From Sesamum alatum (taxonomy: Eukaryota; Streptophyta; Magnoliopsida; Lamiales; Pedaliaceae), in assembly GCA_034509735.1 (NCBI GenBank), contig JACGWO010000005.1:17721264-17785263 (forward strand): 64,000 nt of DNA, given 5' to 3'. The notes under the pieces were generated by a model. The model saw only the letters and a list, made by a program, of their open reading frames with translations. It did no database searches and was not told the DNA's origin. Of the stretch, positions 25,601 through 37,602 are shown in pieces; positions within the stretch are counted from its first letter, which is position 1, and every line of letters begins with the position of its first letter. A program made the position numbers and the translations under genes.

Positions 25601-26524
25601 GTGAGCTCCACAACCGCTATCCAATACCCAAGAAGCAGAATTAGTAATCATGTTAACCTCAATAACAAATATACCTTGATTGGAGAGGAGCTTGGGGCAG
25701 TCCCTCTTCCAATGCCCTCTTCCATGGCAATGCATGCAAACATCATTTCCGCTCGATTGCTGCGGTCCAACCTTTCCCTTTCCTTTGCCCATCCCCACTG
25801 GGGCAACAGGAGCGCTCTGAGCGCTAGCAGCGGCTTTTGCCTTTCCCTTCTTCCTCTTCCAGCGTCCGGCCCTCTTGCCTTTCGTCTTAGAGGTCGAAGC
25901 CTCCCCAACCAGTATCGCTGGCGCAGACCTTTTGGTTGTTGCTTCGAACTGGGCCAACATGTTAATCAACTCGTGTATGGACTTCTCAAGCCCATTCATG
26001 TTGTAATTCACGACAAAAGGGTCGTAAGAGGGAGGAAGAGACTGTTGGATCACATCTATATATGTATCATTATCAAGCCCAACTTTGAGATCCTCGAGCT
26101 TTTCCACAAGGGAAAGCATCTTGATCCCATGTTCATGTACAGAGGATCCTTCAGTCATCTTGGTGCCGAAAAATGCTTTTGTGGCGGCATATCTAATATG
26201 CCTATCCGGAACCGCATACATATCCTGTAAGCGGAGCATTATCGCGTTGGCATGGTCCAGCCTATCATACTGCTTCTGGATCTCATTGGTTATGGATGCC
26301 AGTATGATGCTGTGTACCTTGCGGTCATCCTCATGCCATTTTTCGAACGTCAAACGCTCTTCTGGCTAGGAACCTTCCGGCAAGGTTACGGGAAATGGCT
26401 TATCCAGAACATAAGCCTGGTTTTCGTAATCGAGGACAATCCTCAGATTACGCAGCCAATCGTTGTAGTTCGTTCCATTAAACTTATTAGTCTCCATAAT
26501 CATAGATAACGGGTTCTTAGACAT
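22607..26524 (-). pseudogene. RT-IV gag-pol polyprotein, lightly broken
   Basis: ATG at 26524 (MSKNPLSMIMETNKFNGTNY). In-frame TAG (near 26369) falls in the GSTPEERLTF block. Gag then runs to knuckle CMHCHGRGHWKRDC (about 25740-25700). Protease is VLDSGCGAHIC (near 25620); integrase has HARLGHISQDR, then DLIHSDVCGP, FITFTDDHSRYGYVYLM and LRSDRGGEYLSGEF. RT has WQMDVK, and YVDD at 23581-23592. RNase H ends ...GLRVMSDWF at 22607. Lesions are small: a shift near 25105, one near 24780, one near 24390, an extra A in the WQMDVKTAFLNG run near 23838 and a missing base near 23270. Domain content and order are those of a full Ty1/copia Pol. As sequenced it would not yield one continuous polyprotein. 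Confidence 0.9.
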
Positions 26525-28494
26525 CTACATTCAAAATGTAAAGCAGAAATTAGCAAACGAATTGTAATATTAATTCAAGTTTATGACATGGTCTTTAGTC
26601 ATTAACCCTCCCATTATTTCTACGAAAGCCCACCACTCTCAAGTGGGGTTTTGGGAAACCATTTCCTAGTGGGCTTGGGATCCACAAACGCAATTCTCCA
26701 TGCCCCACTTTTACGATTCACATAGAAAAAGCTTTGTGGGAGGTATCCAATACCATTCTCATCCAATGAGATTCCCAAGATATTTTGCCTCACCTCTTTC
26801 ACATGATTCCGAGGACTCCAAGCGAATCATGTTACTTCGGCGTTAGGCCCGACCCATCAACCAAATCATATCTCAACTGTCGCCCCCCACGACTCGTGAG
26901 ACAGGGAAACAAGAGCATATTCCTTTGTTCGTAACAATAATGCAGCTTTTCTTTCATTCCAAAACGTGCCATGACTCGTGAGACCACGCTTTAGAGGAAA
27001 GTAGCTTCCTCATTACATTATTACGGATGGAAGGCTTGGAATAATCAAACCATTTGATTTAATTCCATTTTGGGCCTAATATTTACTTGGACCATCCAAG
27101 TGAGAGTTCATCATTTTATTAAGACCGAGACCTCATCATTGTTAGTATTTTGCATGCTCAAGATTTATACATATAATGTAATAAGATGCATTCCAAACAC
27201 ACCATACACCAAAGCATAAAAAACTTAAGCACATGCAAAGTAAGCCTAGCACGCCCCTGTTAGGATGATCACAAGCCCATTCCTAAGTGATCCACTGAGC
27301 CCGCAGTGGATCTATGGTCAAACTAGGGTAGACCTACACTATTACAATATTTACATCCCATTATCATTCTAATGGGGCCTTGTAAAAATTCCTCCTTTGT
27401 TCTTCTTGACCTTCCATCATGGGCTCCATCCTCCGGACCTTCATCTCCTTGGAAGCTTACAATTAATAAATTAAATCCTCACAATCGAATCTACTCTCAT
27501 TACAACTTAAAAGAAACCCCAATCATAAGTCGGGGGGAGTACATTAATAGAGAGGAAGAAAGCCTTATTATTCCAAGGCTAAAAAAACGATAGAGAGAAG
27601 AAAAAACAAAGAGGCACGCAGGCCTCACCCAACAATAAATTAAACCATACATAGGCTAAAAAGGGCTAGTGATCATCCTTATTGTTTATCAAATAAACAA
27701 CAACAACAACAAAGCACATTTACATCAAATATAAATATGCCAACACATAAATACATACCATGTATTTATAACAAGATATCCAATATCTAACTATAAACAT
27801 AATTAAGTGCAGAAAATAATATATTAATAATGCAATTGAAAAAACGGATATCACCCATACATCCAATGTATAAACCATTTTAGTTTGGAAACCATTTCCA
27901 AAATAATCTAAGGCATCAAAAATAATTTTAGAAAAATCCAATTTAACTAAAATTAAAATATGCCAAAATTACTCACATTCAGAAAACAACAGAAATCATA
28001 AAATTAAAATTTTCACGAGAAACGATACAAAACGGCCCCAAACGTCCCAGACCGGCCGACGGCCGGCCGCACGCGCGCGGCCAGCGCGCGCGCAGCACTG
28101 CGCGCCCAGCGCACAGCGCCTGCGCGCAGGCTGCCTGCCTGCGCTGCCCGCCAGCACGCACGGCCAGCGGGCGCGCGCGCCCGGCCTGCGCGCCTGCTGG
28201 CCCAGTGACCGGCCGGCAGGCAGCAGCAAGCAGACGGCTGCTGAACGTTTTCCAATTTTTTTTTTTTTTTTAAATCTGCTGTAAAACTGAAATATAAACA
28301 TGCATTTACAGAAAATCGAATTCTCATAAAATGCATAGATATCCATAATTTCAAAAGCAAAATTGACACATATTTTCATACATATAATCATGCTAGAAAA
28401 AACCGTAAAAACATGCTTTCCAAAAGCATTTTAAACACGTTCAACATGCTTAACACATTATAACATGTAAATCCTTAAAGCCACAACACCGAAC
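26525..28494 (-). other. RT-IV untranslated leader with GC island
   Basis: On the minus strand, between PBS and gag. The GC-rich island lies at about 28033-28240, dense in GCGCGC and GCCGGCC. Near-palindromes CACGACTCGTG (26888-26898) and CATGACTCGTG (26970-26980) lie 82 bp apart, as in RT-II. The CTTGGGAATCTCATTGG and GAATCGTAAAAG blocks lie just upstream of gag (26700-26800). No conserved frame. Confidence 0.75.
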
Positions 28495-28510
28495 TGGGCT
28501 CTAATACCAC
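28495..28510 (-). promoter_or_regulatory. RT-IV primer-binding site
   Basis: Minus strand GTGGTATTAGAGCCCA directly after the 5' LTR; one base (C to T) differs from the plant initiator-Met-tRNA PBS. Confidence 0.85.
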
Positions 28511-30755
28511 TGAAAGAATCGGGTACGGCCCGGGAACGCAACGGAAGCGTAAAAAATGTAAATTTAAGACATAATTTAAACCGGATTCAAAGGGGTGTTC
28601 CCTTTGAAGTTCTCGGGCGTTCGGTGTTTGTCAAAGCATAAACAACAAAATAAAACATGCTGGACATGTGGCTTAAAAGGAGAAGAAGAAAGTTATACAA
28701 AATGTAAAAAGGAAACCAACCTTTGTTCGTTTATGTAGAACGGGTTCGTGCGTTGTTCCTTTCTTTTCTTTCTTCGTTCGTCCACTTGAGAGCTCAACGT
28801 AGAACTCCTCTAATGCGTTCCACACCACACTATGGATTTATTTCTACTCTATTGCTAGATAGAAATTAGAAACAAAGAAGAAGAAACAATTCCAAAGAAC
28901 GCACTATCGATTAGTGTACCTTGGAATGTTTTTGTTCAATCTTCTCTAAGAAGTATGAACTCTAAAACAGAGAATTTTCAGAGAGTATTTGGCTAAAAAA
29001 CTCCAGCAAAAAATGAAGCAAGTTAAATGAATTGTGTCTAGCAAAGTAGTTTTGTGTATGTAGAATGTAGTGTTCAAAAAACAACCTACATAAGTAACCT
29101 CCAAGGCAACTTCCACATACACACACTTCTAGCACATCCACTACACATGATAGCAAGAGAAAACCACCCACAAAACAGCAAATTTTCGTGCCCATCATGT
29201 TCATATGTGGAAGAGTTGAAACTCCTCCTTAACTAGCTTCAACTTGCATGAAAAAATGGACTTGGACCTTCATGGTTTTTGGACTTGTATTTAATCAAAT
29301 TAAATAAAGTCCAAACATGTATCCATTGGGCATTAATTAATCTAATTAATTTCAATCCAATTGAATCCCAATTATTTATTTAATCCAATTAAATGAACAT
29401 AAGTCCAAATTAAGAATAATTGATCCAATCAACTATTCTAGCCAAAACCCAATAAATTAATCCAATTAATTTAAAGGTCCTTAGTCCAAAAAAAGTAACT
29501 AATCCAATTAATTAATTCTTGGACCATCCATCAAATGGATTTCTAAATAAATGATCCAATCATTTATTTTCTCTCTTGAATAAATTTAATCCGAATAAAT
29601 TTATTCGCTTCTTCTAGAATTAATTCCAAATTAACTCCGCCAAATCCAAAGTGATTTGTGTGTGACTCATTAGGTTCACCCTCAGCTAGACTTGGGCTTG
29701 TGTCCAACACAATTGATCAATTAAATCCAATTTAATTAATTGTTTTTTTCGATTAACCATTAATCAGAAAAACGCCCGTCACCATGGGTGGCCGTCTAGC
29801 AACGGTCCATGGCACTAGAGACTAGGTGAATGTTGGCGTGAACATTTAGGCTCCCGAGTTCCATACGAGTACGGTCCTTCCATCATCCGTCTCCCGGTCT
29901 AAGTCTAGGGTATGGAATTGGGCGTCGGTTCCCATCCTGGACTAGACAACTATGCTCTGTAACTCGAGGCACGTTTACTCTATCGATCGACGTAGGAAAC
30001 TATTCCCTACTCGACCAATCGCTGTGGCCACAGACTTATAAGAGTTTAAACTGTCTCAGAGCGCATAGGAGACTCGACTGTCATATACTGACAGGTGACG
30101 GATCCTATCTTGGAATCCACCGTCCTCAATACATATTCCGACTGCACTGTATAAGGCTTATGATGAACGTATCCCAGATACTGACATCTCTTGCCAGATG
30201 CTAGATACAACCATCATATGCATGTGACTGCCATGATTCCTCAAGTCCGAGGACTAATCTCGTACTATCGGAGCCGGGAATGCCAGTCATACCGACCAAG
30301 CCTCCAAGGCTTCCATATGACGATTCCCGCGAGTTAGTTCAGTCAGTTGACATCCTTGTCAACTAACCCACTAATAATGCATAGACGTCCAACGTCTGTC
30401 GCCGATGAAACACGGCACTCATCTAATGAATGCAATCATTAGTGCAAGTCTGTATAGGACTCCTGATGCCCTGTCTCAAGGTCCTCGACTTGGAACATTT
30501 CAGACCTAACCCTTAGAAGTTAGTTTCATAGCTGCCATCCAATGCGCAGCCCAACTACATGGGTTGTTCGTTTGGCCTGTGGGCTTTATTGTGATGTTAA
30601 ATGGAATAAACATAAATAGCAAGCACAACAAATGGAACTGCCAAACATGAATACTCACTTTATTCATATAAGAATATTACAATTACAATGACATTGTCAG
30701 AAATAGAATACATCAAGACCAATCTAATTGGCTTTCCGGTCACCCTATTCTAACA
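28511..30755 (-). repeat. RT-IV 5' LTR
   Basis: Same ends and same length (2,245 bp) as the left copy, differing at scattered single bases. Conserved U3 hairpin block at 29774-29826 (inverse). CCTAT duplication follows at 30756-30760. Confidence 0.94.
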
Positions 30756-30760
30756 CCTAT

Positions 30761-32762
30761 GTCTATAAAATTTCAGTGTTTTGGTAAACTATCAATGAAT
30801 AAAGAAGTGAAATTCATTCTGGCATCACTTTGTTTGCATTCACTTTACTGCTTTATATCTATCTGTTCACTATGCAAACAAAGCCCACGGACTGAAAGCC
30901 CATTTCGGGGACTGGGACTACGCTTGGAGGTAGGTCCATGAAATCAGTCCCGCCGAATCAGTCTGGAAAAACTCCAAGTCAAGGAATCTCGAAAATGGAT
31001 ACCGGGATTCCCTTTAAGACTTGCACTAAGCATCTGCTGTCGTATTTCATTGACGGGTAACGAAGCTCGTCTAAGCAGTGTTAGTGGGTTAGCCTGCTGG
31101 GGAGCAGCTGACTGAGGTGACTCGCAGGAACTGTCTTACGGAGGACCTTGAGTAGGGTCAGCAAGGTATGACGTGTATTCCCGGTTCCAACAGTACAGGA
31201 ACCGTCTTACGGAGGACCTTGAGTAGGGTCAGCAAGGTATGACGTGTATTCCTGGTTCCAACGGTACAGACCAAGTCCTTTGACTTGAGTAACTGCTGAG
31301 TTTACCTGTATATCAGGTCTGTATCTTAGATATGGTGAGAGATTGCCAAGAAGCACTTAAGTAGTCATAAGCCATGTCTAGTGCAGCTCTGGTGTACAAA
31401 GTGACAATAGTTTCCAAGAAAGGATCTGTCTTCTGTCAAAAGGCATTGACAGTTGAGTCTCACTTATGCTCTGTGTCTTGTCCTAAAATCTGTGGCCACA
31501 GTAACTGAAACAGAAGGGAAGGTTTCCCTTGCGGCGTTTAGTAAGGACAGACCGACACTTAGGTCCAAAATGGGTACCTGCATTTTTTGTGCGCTAGACT
31601 CTAAGTGGTGAGACCGTAGACAGAAGGACAAGTGTACTGTTAGAGCCTAAAAGTTCATCCTCGAATATTTCACCTAGTCTCTAGTGCCATGGACCGTTGC
31701 TAAATGGCCACCCATGGTAACGGACGGATTCTAAGAATCCGACCAAGTCTAGCTGAAAGGTGAACCTAAAGAGTCACACACTATCCACACACAAATTTAG
31801 TATTTAATTTTGAAATAAATATTGGAGAAAAAAAGAATGATTAAATTTGATTTAATCGGGTCCTCTATTTTCTTGGAGTATCAATTCTTTCTATTTAGTA
31901 AAAGGAATTAAATTAATAAATTAGATTTATTAAGGGAATTAATTTAATAGGCTTAGAATAAATATTTATATTTATTTTGCCCTTTGGAATATCTAAATGG
32001 GTTTTAAATATTCTATTAAATTAAATTAAACGGTTGAGATGGAAAGGAGAGATGGATGGCTAGGATTGATTTGACTAGGTCAAATACTACTTTGACTATG
32101 ACTTTGACTAGGTCAAAATCCTAGTCAAAATAGACCTCTTAGAGTTGGAGTTTAAAGAGGATTAAACTCCTCCTCTATATAAACACCTAGCCTCCTACAA
32201 TTCAAAGGATGATGAATCTTGAAATTCCAACACACACACATACTTGAATTTGGCTCGCTCTCTCCCCATTCTCGTCCGCCTCTCTCTCTTTCACACAAGA
32301 AAATAGTCTTGTTCTTTTGTTCTTGGAACAATTGAACTTAGGAAGATCGATCCCGTTAATTCATAACGCGTGGTTGATCTATCCTCTCCAAAAATAATAC
32401 TTGTTCGTTGCTAGCACGACGTGCAAGATACGCGAGTGGATCGTGTGTCACGATTTGGAGGATCTCAAGAATGAGGTCTTGGTGCAAAACGGGGAACAAC
32501 GCAAGTAGCCGTTGAAGACGGAAACGACAACGGGTAGGTCTCGGTTTACGTTTTCGCCCTTTTAATTTTAATCCCTATGGCCTCCATGATTGTTTGCATG
32601 TATTTAATTCATGAGATACACCGAACATCCGGGAAAGTTCAAGGGCACACCCCTTGAACGTGTTGTTTAATTTTCGTTAAAGCATGTTTAAATTTCGTAT
32701 TTTATTTTCTACCGCGCTTCCGCATTCGCGCTATTTTCCCGGGACGATCCAAAATCTTTCAG
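30761..32762 (+). repeat. RT-III 5' LTR, main part (first 52 bp at 20295-20346)
   Basis: Resumes GTCTATAAAATTTCAGTG after RT-IV and ends GATCCAAAATCTTTCA. The reunited LTR is 2,054 bp against 1,983 bp for the 3' copy. The 71-bp excess is a tandem duplication (period 71; 31129-31199 and 31200-31270). Conserved U3 hairpin block at 31674-31723, W-box cluster at 32071-32128, TATA box at 32175-32184. Confidence 0.93.
32071..32184 (+). promoter_or_regulatory. RT-III LTR promoter: W-box cluster and TATA box
   Basis: Six TTGACY/RGTCAA cores lie in 58 bp (32071, 32079, 32092, 32104, 32112, 32124), partly as the palindrome TTTGACTAGGTCAAA. About 47 bp downstream is CTATATAAAC (32175-32184). TTGACY is the W-box bound by WRKY factors. 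The 3' LTR repeats the layout with five cores (40195-40252) and a TATA box at 40299-40308. Confidence 0.65.
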
Positions 32763-32776
32763 TGATATTAGAGCCC
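32763..32776 (+). promoter_or_regulatory. RT-III primer-binding site, degenerate
   Basis: GTGATATTAGAGCC directly after the LTR differs from the plant TGGTATCAGAGCC at two positions. Confidence 0.75.
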
Positions 32777-34845
32777 GGTGCGGTGTATAGGCCTAGGGTT
32801 TTAATGTGCGTTTTGAGCATGAAACGTGTTCTTGGCATGTTTTAATTAATTCTTGGTTTTCTTGATTATTAAAGCATGTCGTTTCTTGCTTTTAATTCAT
32901 GTGATTATTGCTTTGTTGGTATTTTTCTGTTTTTCTTGGGAAACGGGGGTGAAAAATTGAACTAAAAATGATGAAGCGCACAGGCTGGGCAGCCGCGCGC
33001 GGCCGCCCGACCAGATGCGCCAGACTGCGCGCAGCAAGCAGACGCACGGCCAGAGTGGCCGCGCGTTGCAGAGTCCGCGCGCGCGTGGGCACCAGGCGGC
33101 GCAGGGGGCAGACGCGCGGCTGGCGACCAGCAGGCCAGCCGCGCGCGGTCAAGGGAGCCTGCGCGCACAATAGCCTGCCGGAGCGCCAGGCCGAGCGGCC
33201 TACTGCCGACCAGGTGCGCGCGCACGCAGGCAAGGGCTTGCGCGCGCGCGCCCGATCTGGCAGCTCCTGCGCGCGCAGGGGCGGTAGGCTGCTGCCGGAG
33301 GCGGTGGCCAGTTGCCGGTTGCCGGTGCAGCTGGGGTTTTACCCTATTTTTGTTTTTTATTTATTTTTCAATTTTAATTTTTTAATTAATTTTGAAAATT
33401 CATTTTTGTTTGATTTTGCCTAATTTTCTAAGACATTATTTTGGGAAGTAAAATATATTGGATTTGGAATCCCGGGGATATTTTTACTTAGAAATAATGA
33501 GGAAAGGTTTTCCAAAAACGAGAAAGTATCATTACCAACGGTTATGCCATATTTTCACATGCTACGCATTTATTTATTCATCTTGAATAATTATGATTGG
33601 TTATCATGTATTATTGGTATATTATTTTTTTATGTGATTGGATCATATGATTACGTGTGTTGGATTCATACGGATGATCACGAGCCCTAGACCGAATGTA
33701 TGGTTTAATTTCATATTGGCCCTGTGTGCCTCTTGTACTGCTTTCTCCTTCTCTCTTTCTAGTTGCCTTGGAATAATAAGGCATTCTATCTCCCTCCTTA
33801 TGTAGTCCCCCCGGGTTTTCGCTGGGGTTTCTATTTTTTAATATGTAATGAGAGTAGAATAGGAGTGAGGTTTTAATTTTTTATGTAATTGATGGGGAAG
33901 AAGGAAGGTCCACATGGAGAGCCCAGACTGGAGGTTCCAAGGCCTTTCCATGATGTGAGGAAAGAGAAAAGAGACCAAGGCCCATCAGAATGATGATTGG
34001 GTTACTATTAATGTAATAGTATAGGACCAATCCTAGATTGACCATAGATCCACTGCGGGCTCAGTGGATCGCATAGGATTCGGGCTCGTGATCATCCAAC
34101 AGGGGCGTGCTAGGCTTTAATTTTGCATGTGGTTATTATGATGGATGAATGGCATTTTTATTTATCATGTAACTGTTGTGGATGCATTTATTTTACGCAT
34201 TATGGATGAATGTGTAGATGTTTTATATTTTGAGATCTCGGTCATTTACTACTCTCACATTGGTTGGACCAATGTTTGAATATTAGACCCTAGTCAAAAT
34301 GGACATGAACTCTAGGAGTTTGTCCATGCCTTCCAATTCATGGCATAGTGAGGAAGTTGATTTAGGTCAATAGCGTGGTCTCACGAGTCGTGGCACGTTA
34401 TTGTACTTAAAAGAAGCTGCACTATGTCATGAACGAAAAACAGACCGTTGTTACCTGTCTCACGAGTCGTGGGGGTAGCAGTGGGTCTGTGGCTCGGTCG
34501 ATTGGGTTGGGTCTAACGCCCGATTAACATGATTCGCTTGGAGTCCTCGGGATCATGTGAAAAGGTGAGGCAATAATTTTGGGAATCTCGTGGAACGAGA
34601 ATGGTATGGTATACCTCCCACAGGATCTTTTCCATGTGAATCGTAAAAGCGGGGTATGGAAAGGATCGCTGTGGATCCCAAGCCCACTAGGAAAGGGTTT
34701 CCCGAAAATCACGTTTGAGAGTACCGTGTTTTCGTATAAATAGTGGGAGCATTAAATGACTAAAGACCATGCATTTAATTTTTTATCAAACCACCGTCTT
34801 TTATATTCTGCTGATCGCGAACTCTATTTTAAATGTAGATTTAAA
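32777..34845 (+). other. RT-III untranslated leader with GC island
   Basis: The largest GC island of the window (about 32972-33330) lies here, dense in GCGCGC. Long arginine-rich frames occur in it on both strands (for example 32968-33423, 151 codons) but none resembles frames in the islands of the other elements. Near-palindromes CACGAGTCGTG (34382-34392 and 34461-34471) lie 79 bp apart. The GGGAATCTCGTGGAACGAG and GAATCGTAAAAGCGG blocks precede gag. Confidence 0.75.
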
Positions 34846-35836
34846 ATATCTAAGATCCCACTTTCAAACATTCTTGAGACAAACAAATTCAATGGAACCA
34901 ATTACAACGACTGATTGCGTAATCTCAGGATAGTCTTGGATTATGAGAACCAAGGCTACGTCATGGACGAGCCTCTCCCTAGGATCTTACGGAAGGATCC
35001 ACGCCGGAAGAACATGAGACGTTCGAGACTTGGCATAAGGATAACCGGAAGGTCCGTAGCGTCATACTTGCTTCGATAATGAATGAGATTCAGAAGCAAT
35101 ATGAAAGGCTAGACGATGTCCCTTCCATTATGGCTTGCCTTAAGGATTGCTATGCAGTCCCAGACCGGCATACTAGGTATGTCGCGACCAAGGCATTCTA
35201 CGGAACCAAAATGACAGAAGGATCCTCTGTACAAGAGCACGGGGTTAAAATGCTTACCCTGGTGGAAAAGCTCGAGGACCTAAAGGCAGGTCTCGATAAT
35301 GAAACGTACATAGATGTGATCCTTCAGTCACTCCCACCCTCCTTCGACCAATTTATCGTCAACTATAACATGAACGCGCTTGAGAAGGGCATTCATGAGT
35401 TGATCAATATGTTGGTGCAATACGAGGCAACGACTAAGAAGTCCACGCCTTTGGTATTGTATGGAGGTGCTTCGACTTCCAAGACGAAAGGCAAAGGTGC
35501 CGGACGTTGGAAAAAGAAGAAAGGGAAGGGAAAGGCTGTCAAAGCAGCTACGAACACTAAGAGTGTTCCCATTGCCAAAGAGGGGAAAGGCAAAGGAAAG
35601 GGAAAGGTTGTCTCCAAGCAACAGTCAACGGCATATGACATATGTATCAACTGCCGTGAGAAAGGGCATTGGAAGAGAGAGTGCCCCAAACTCTTCTCGA
35701 ACCAAGGTATTTTTGTGATTGAGGTTAATATGGTCACTAGTTCTGCCTCTTGGGTATTAGATACCGGCTGTGGAGCTCACATTTGCAATGACTTGCAGGT
35801 GCTGAAAAGAAGCACAAAACTGGGTAGCGGGACATG
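34846..35836 (+). pseudogene. RT-III gag, start codon lost
   Basis: The Gag start reads ATATCTAAG at 34846 where RT-I and RT-II have ATGTCTAAG, so the initiator is ATA. A TGA replaces Trp in NYNDWLRN (near 34912), and a shift follows near 35000. From 35079 the frame is open for 252 codons: KQYERLDDV, RYVATKAFYGTK, DVILQSLPPSFDQFIVNYNM, a Lys/Gly linker and knuckle CINCREKGHWKREC (about 35642-35685). It runs into protease VLDTGCGAHIC (near 35755) and breaks at TKLGSGT (35835). Confidence 0.85.
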
Positions 35837-37602
35837 ATCCTGAAGCTTGGGAATGGCAAGGCCATCTCGGCAGAAGCAGTAGGATCCGCCACTCTAGTGA
35901 TTAGTGATAGTATTAGCATTGAATTAGAGCAAGTTTATTTTGTACCTAGTATGATTAAAAACATCATTTCCATTCCATTGTTGGACAATAGTGGTTATAA
36001 GTTTAGAATCAATAAAAATTGCTTTTATTTGATGAGGTGTGGAATTCCTCATCTACTTGGTACATTAAAAAACGGGCTCTATATCTTGCAACAAACAAAC
36101 TTCGTTCTTAACACTCAACACAAACGTAAATTAGATAATAACGGGAACGCACGACTGTGGCACGCTAGGCTAGGTCACATATCCCAAGATAGAATGAAAA
36201 GGTTGGTAGACTCAAAGAACCTAGAGGTAGGGGACTTGAGTGAGCTACCAACTTGTGAAGCTTGTCTAAGAGGAAAAATGACCAAGAAGCCCTTTGTAGG
36301 ACAAAGCAGGCTTGCCACAAGTCTATTGGACTTGGTCCATACAAATGTATGTGGACCACTAAGGACACAGGCCCGAGGTAGGTTCTCCTACTTCATAACC
36401 TTTACTGATGATCATTCACGGTATGGTTATGTTTACCTAATGAGGTACAAGTCTGAAGCTCTTTAGAGGTTTAAAGAATTCAGACTTGAAGTAGAGAACC
36501 AGACCAACTGCAAAGTTAAAGTCCTACGGTCAGACCGAGGCGGTGAATACCTTAGTACCGAGTTCCTAGATTATCTAAAAGAACATGGTATAATATCAGA
36601 ATGGACACCTCCCGGAACACCACAATTAAATGGTGTTTCTGAAAGGAGGAATCCAACCCTATTGGACATGGTTTGGTCCATGATGAGTTTTACCAAATTG
36701 CCCTTATCCTTTTGGGGCTATGCACTAGAAACGGCGGCCAGTTGCTGAATTTGGCGCCTACTAGTGCACTGACCCAAACGCCATATGAGATATGGCACGG
36801 CAAGCCTGCATCCTACAACTACTTGAAAGTGTGGGGTAGCCCCGCATACGTCAAGAGGTTAGTGGGAGATAAGCTAGAATCCAGGTCTAGCTTATGTAGG
36901 TTCGTTGGATACCCTAAAGAAACAGCGGTTATTACTTTTATGACCCCTTGGAACAAAGGTTTTTGTTTCAAGGAATGCAGTATTCTTGGAGCAAGGCTTC
37001 CTAGAGGATGTCCAACCTGATGAGCTGATCCTTAAGGAATCAAGTGATGGAATTCAGCCAGGTAGCCGCAGAACCCTCACTTAGAGGATTCAGGATTCAC
37101 ACCCGAAGGGCTGACCAACCTCGAGAAGTCCAACATGCCAGGCATGAAGGACAGCCTCAGGAATAGCCAGCCCCGGTCCCTGAACCGCCGGCTCCGATAA
37201 AGTCAGCGCCCATAGTCACCACTAACGTTCCCGTCCTCCGTAGGTCTGCTAGAGGGTCCAGACCTCCAGTGAGATATGGCTTTCTGAATGCGACCGGTCT
37301 TTTGGATAACAATCCTAAGACATATGGAGAAGCGATGTCTGACATCGACTCCGGGAAATGGCTTGAGGCCATGAAAACCGAAATGGACTCCATGAACGAG
37401 AACCAAGTCTGGAGACTTGTTGATCCACCGAAAGGTGTTAAGCCAGTGGGTTGTAAGTGGGTTTACAAGCGCAAACTTGGCGTTGATGGAGAAGTCACAA
37501 CCTTCAAGGCTAGGCTTGTAGCTAAGGGATACACTCAACGACCCGGGGTCGATTTTGAGGATACCTACTCGCCTGTAGCCATGGCTAAAGTCCATTCGGA
37601 TC
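35834..37602 (+). pseudogene. RT-III pol, front part: integrase and start of RT
   Basis: The frame from 35834 (LKLGNGKAISAEAVG) holds the HHCC finger HARLGHISQDR...CEAC and integrase VHTNVCGP, where the catalytic Asp has become Asn. FITFTDDHSRYGYVYLM follows. It stops at TAG near 36465. Later blocks are LRSDRGGEYLSTEFLDYL, LNGVSERRN with the catalytic Glu (near 36625-36655), and YEIWHGKPASYNYLKVW (36785-36830). RT starts in the frame of 37269-37628 (YGEAMSDIDSGKWLEAMK, KLGVDGEVTTFKARLVAKGY) and shifts near 37595. At least three frame changes lie between gag and the open RT section. Confidence 0.83.

Larger units (their letters stand above)
20347..30755 (-). mobile_element. RT-IV: youngest Ty1/copia element, minus strand
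   Basis: The element is 10,409 bp long. Both LTRs are 2,245 bp (20347-22591 and 28511-30755) and look nearly the same along their length. CCTAT is duplicated exactly at 20342-20346 and 30756-30760. On the minus strand the order is 5' LTR (right), PBS, leader, gag-pol, PPT, 3' LTR (left). Equal LTR length, exact duplication and few coding lesions mark it as the most recent insertion in the nest, which fits its innermost position. Confidence 0.96.

Noticed and set aside
25601..26230. 209-codon plus-strand frame over RT-IV gag
   Set aside because: Antisense shadow of the gag linker and knuckle region.
28033..28240. CpG-island promoter of a host gene
   Set aside because: The block is inside the RT-IV leader, recurs at the same place in every sister element, and has no host gene after it.
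28511..32762. A separate inverted LTR pair around 28.5-32.8 kb
   Set aside because: The minus-strand LTR belongs to RT-IV and the plus-strand one to RT-III; CCTAT at both ends of RT-IV explains the junction.
32968..33423. Arg-rich 151-codon frame and its antisense partners in the RT-III GC island
   Set aside because: GC-rich DNA has few stop codons. The frame has no counterpart in the islands of the other elements and lies in an untranslated leader.
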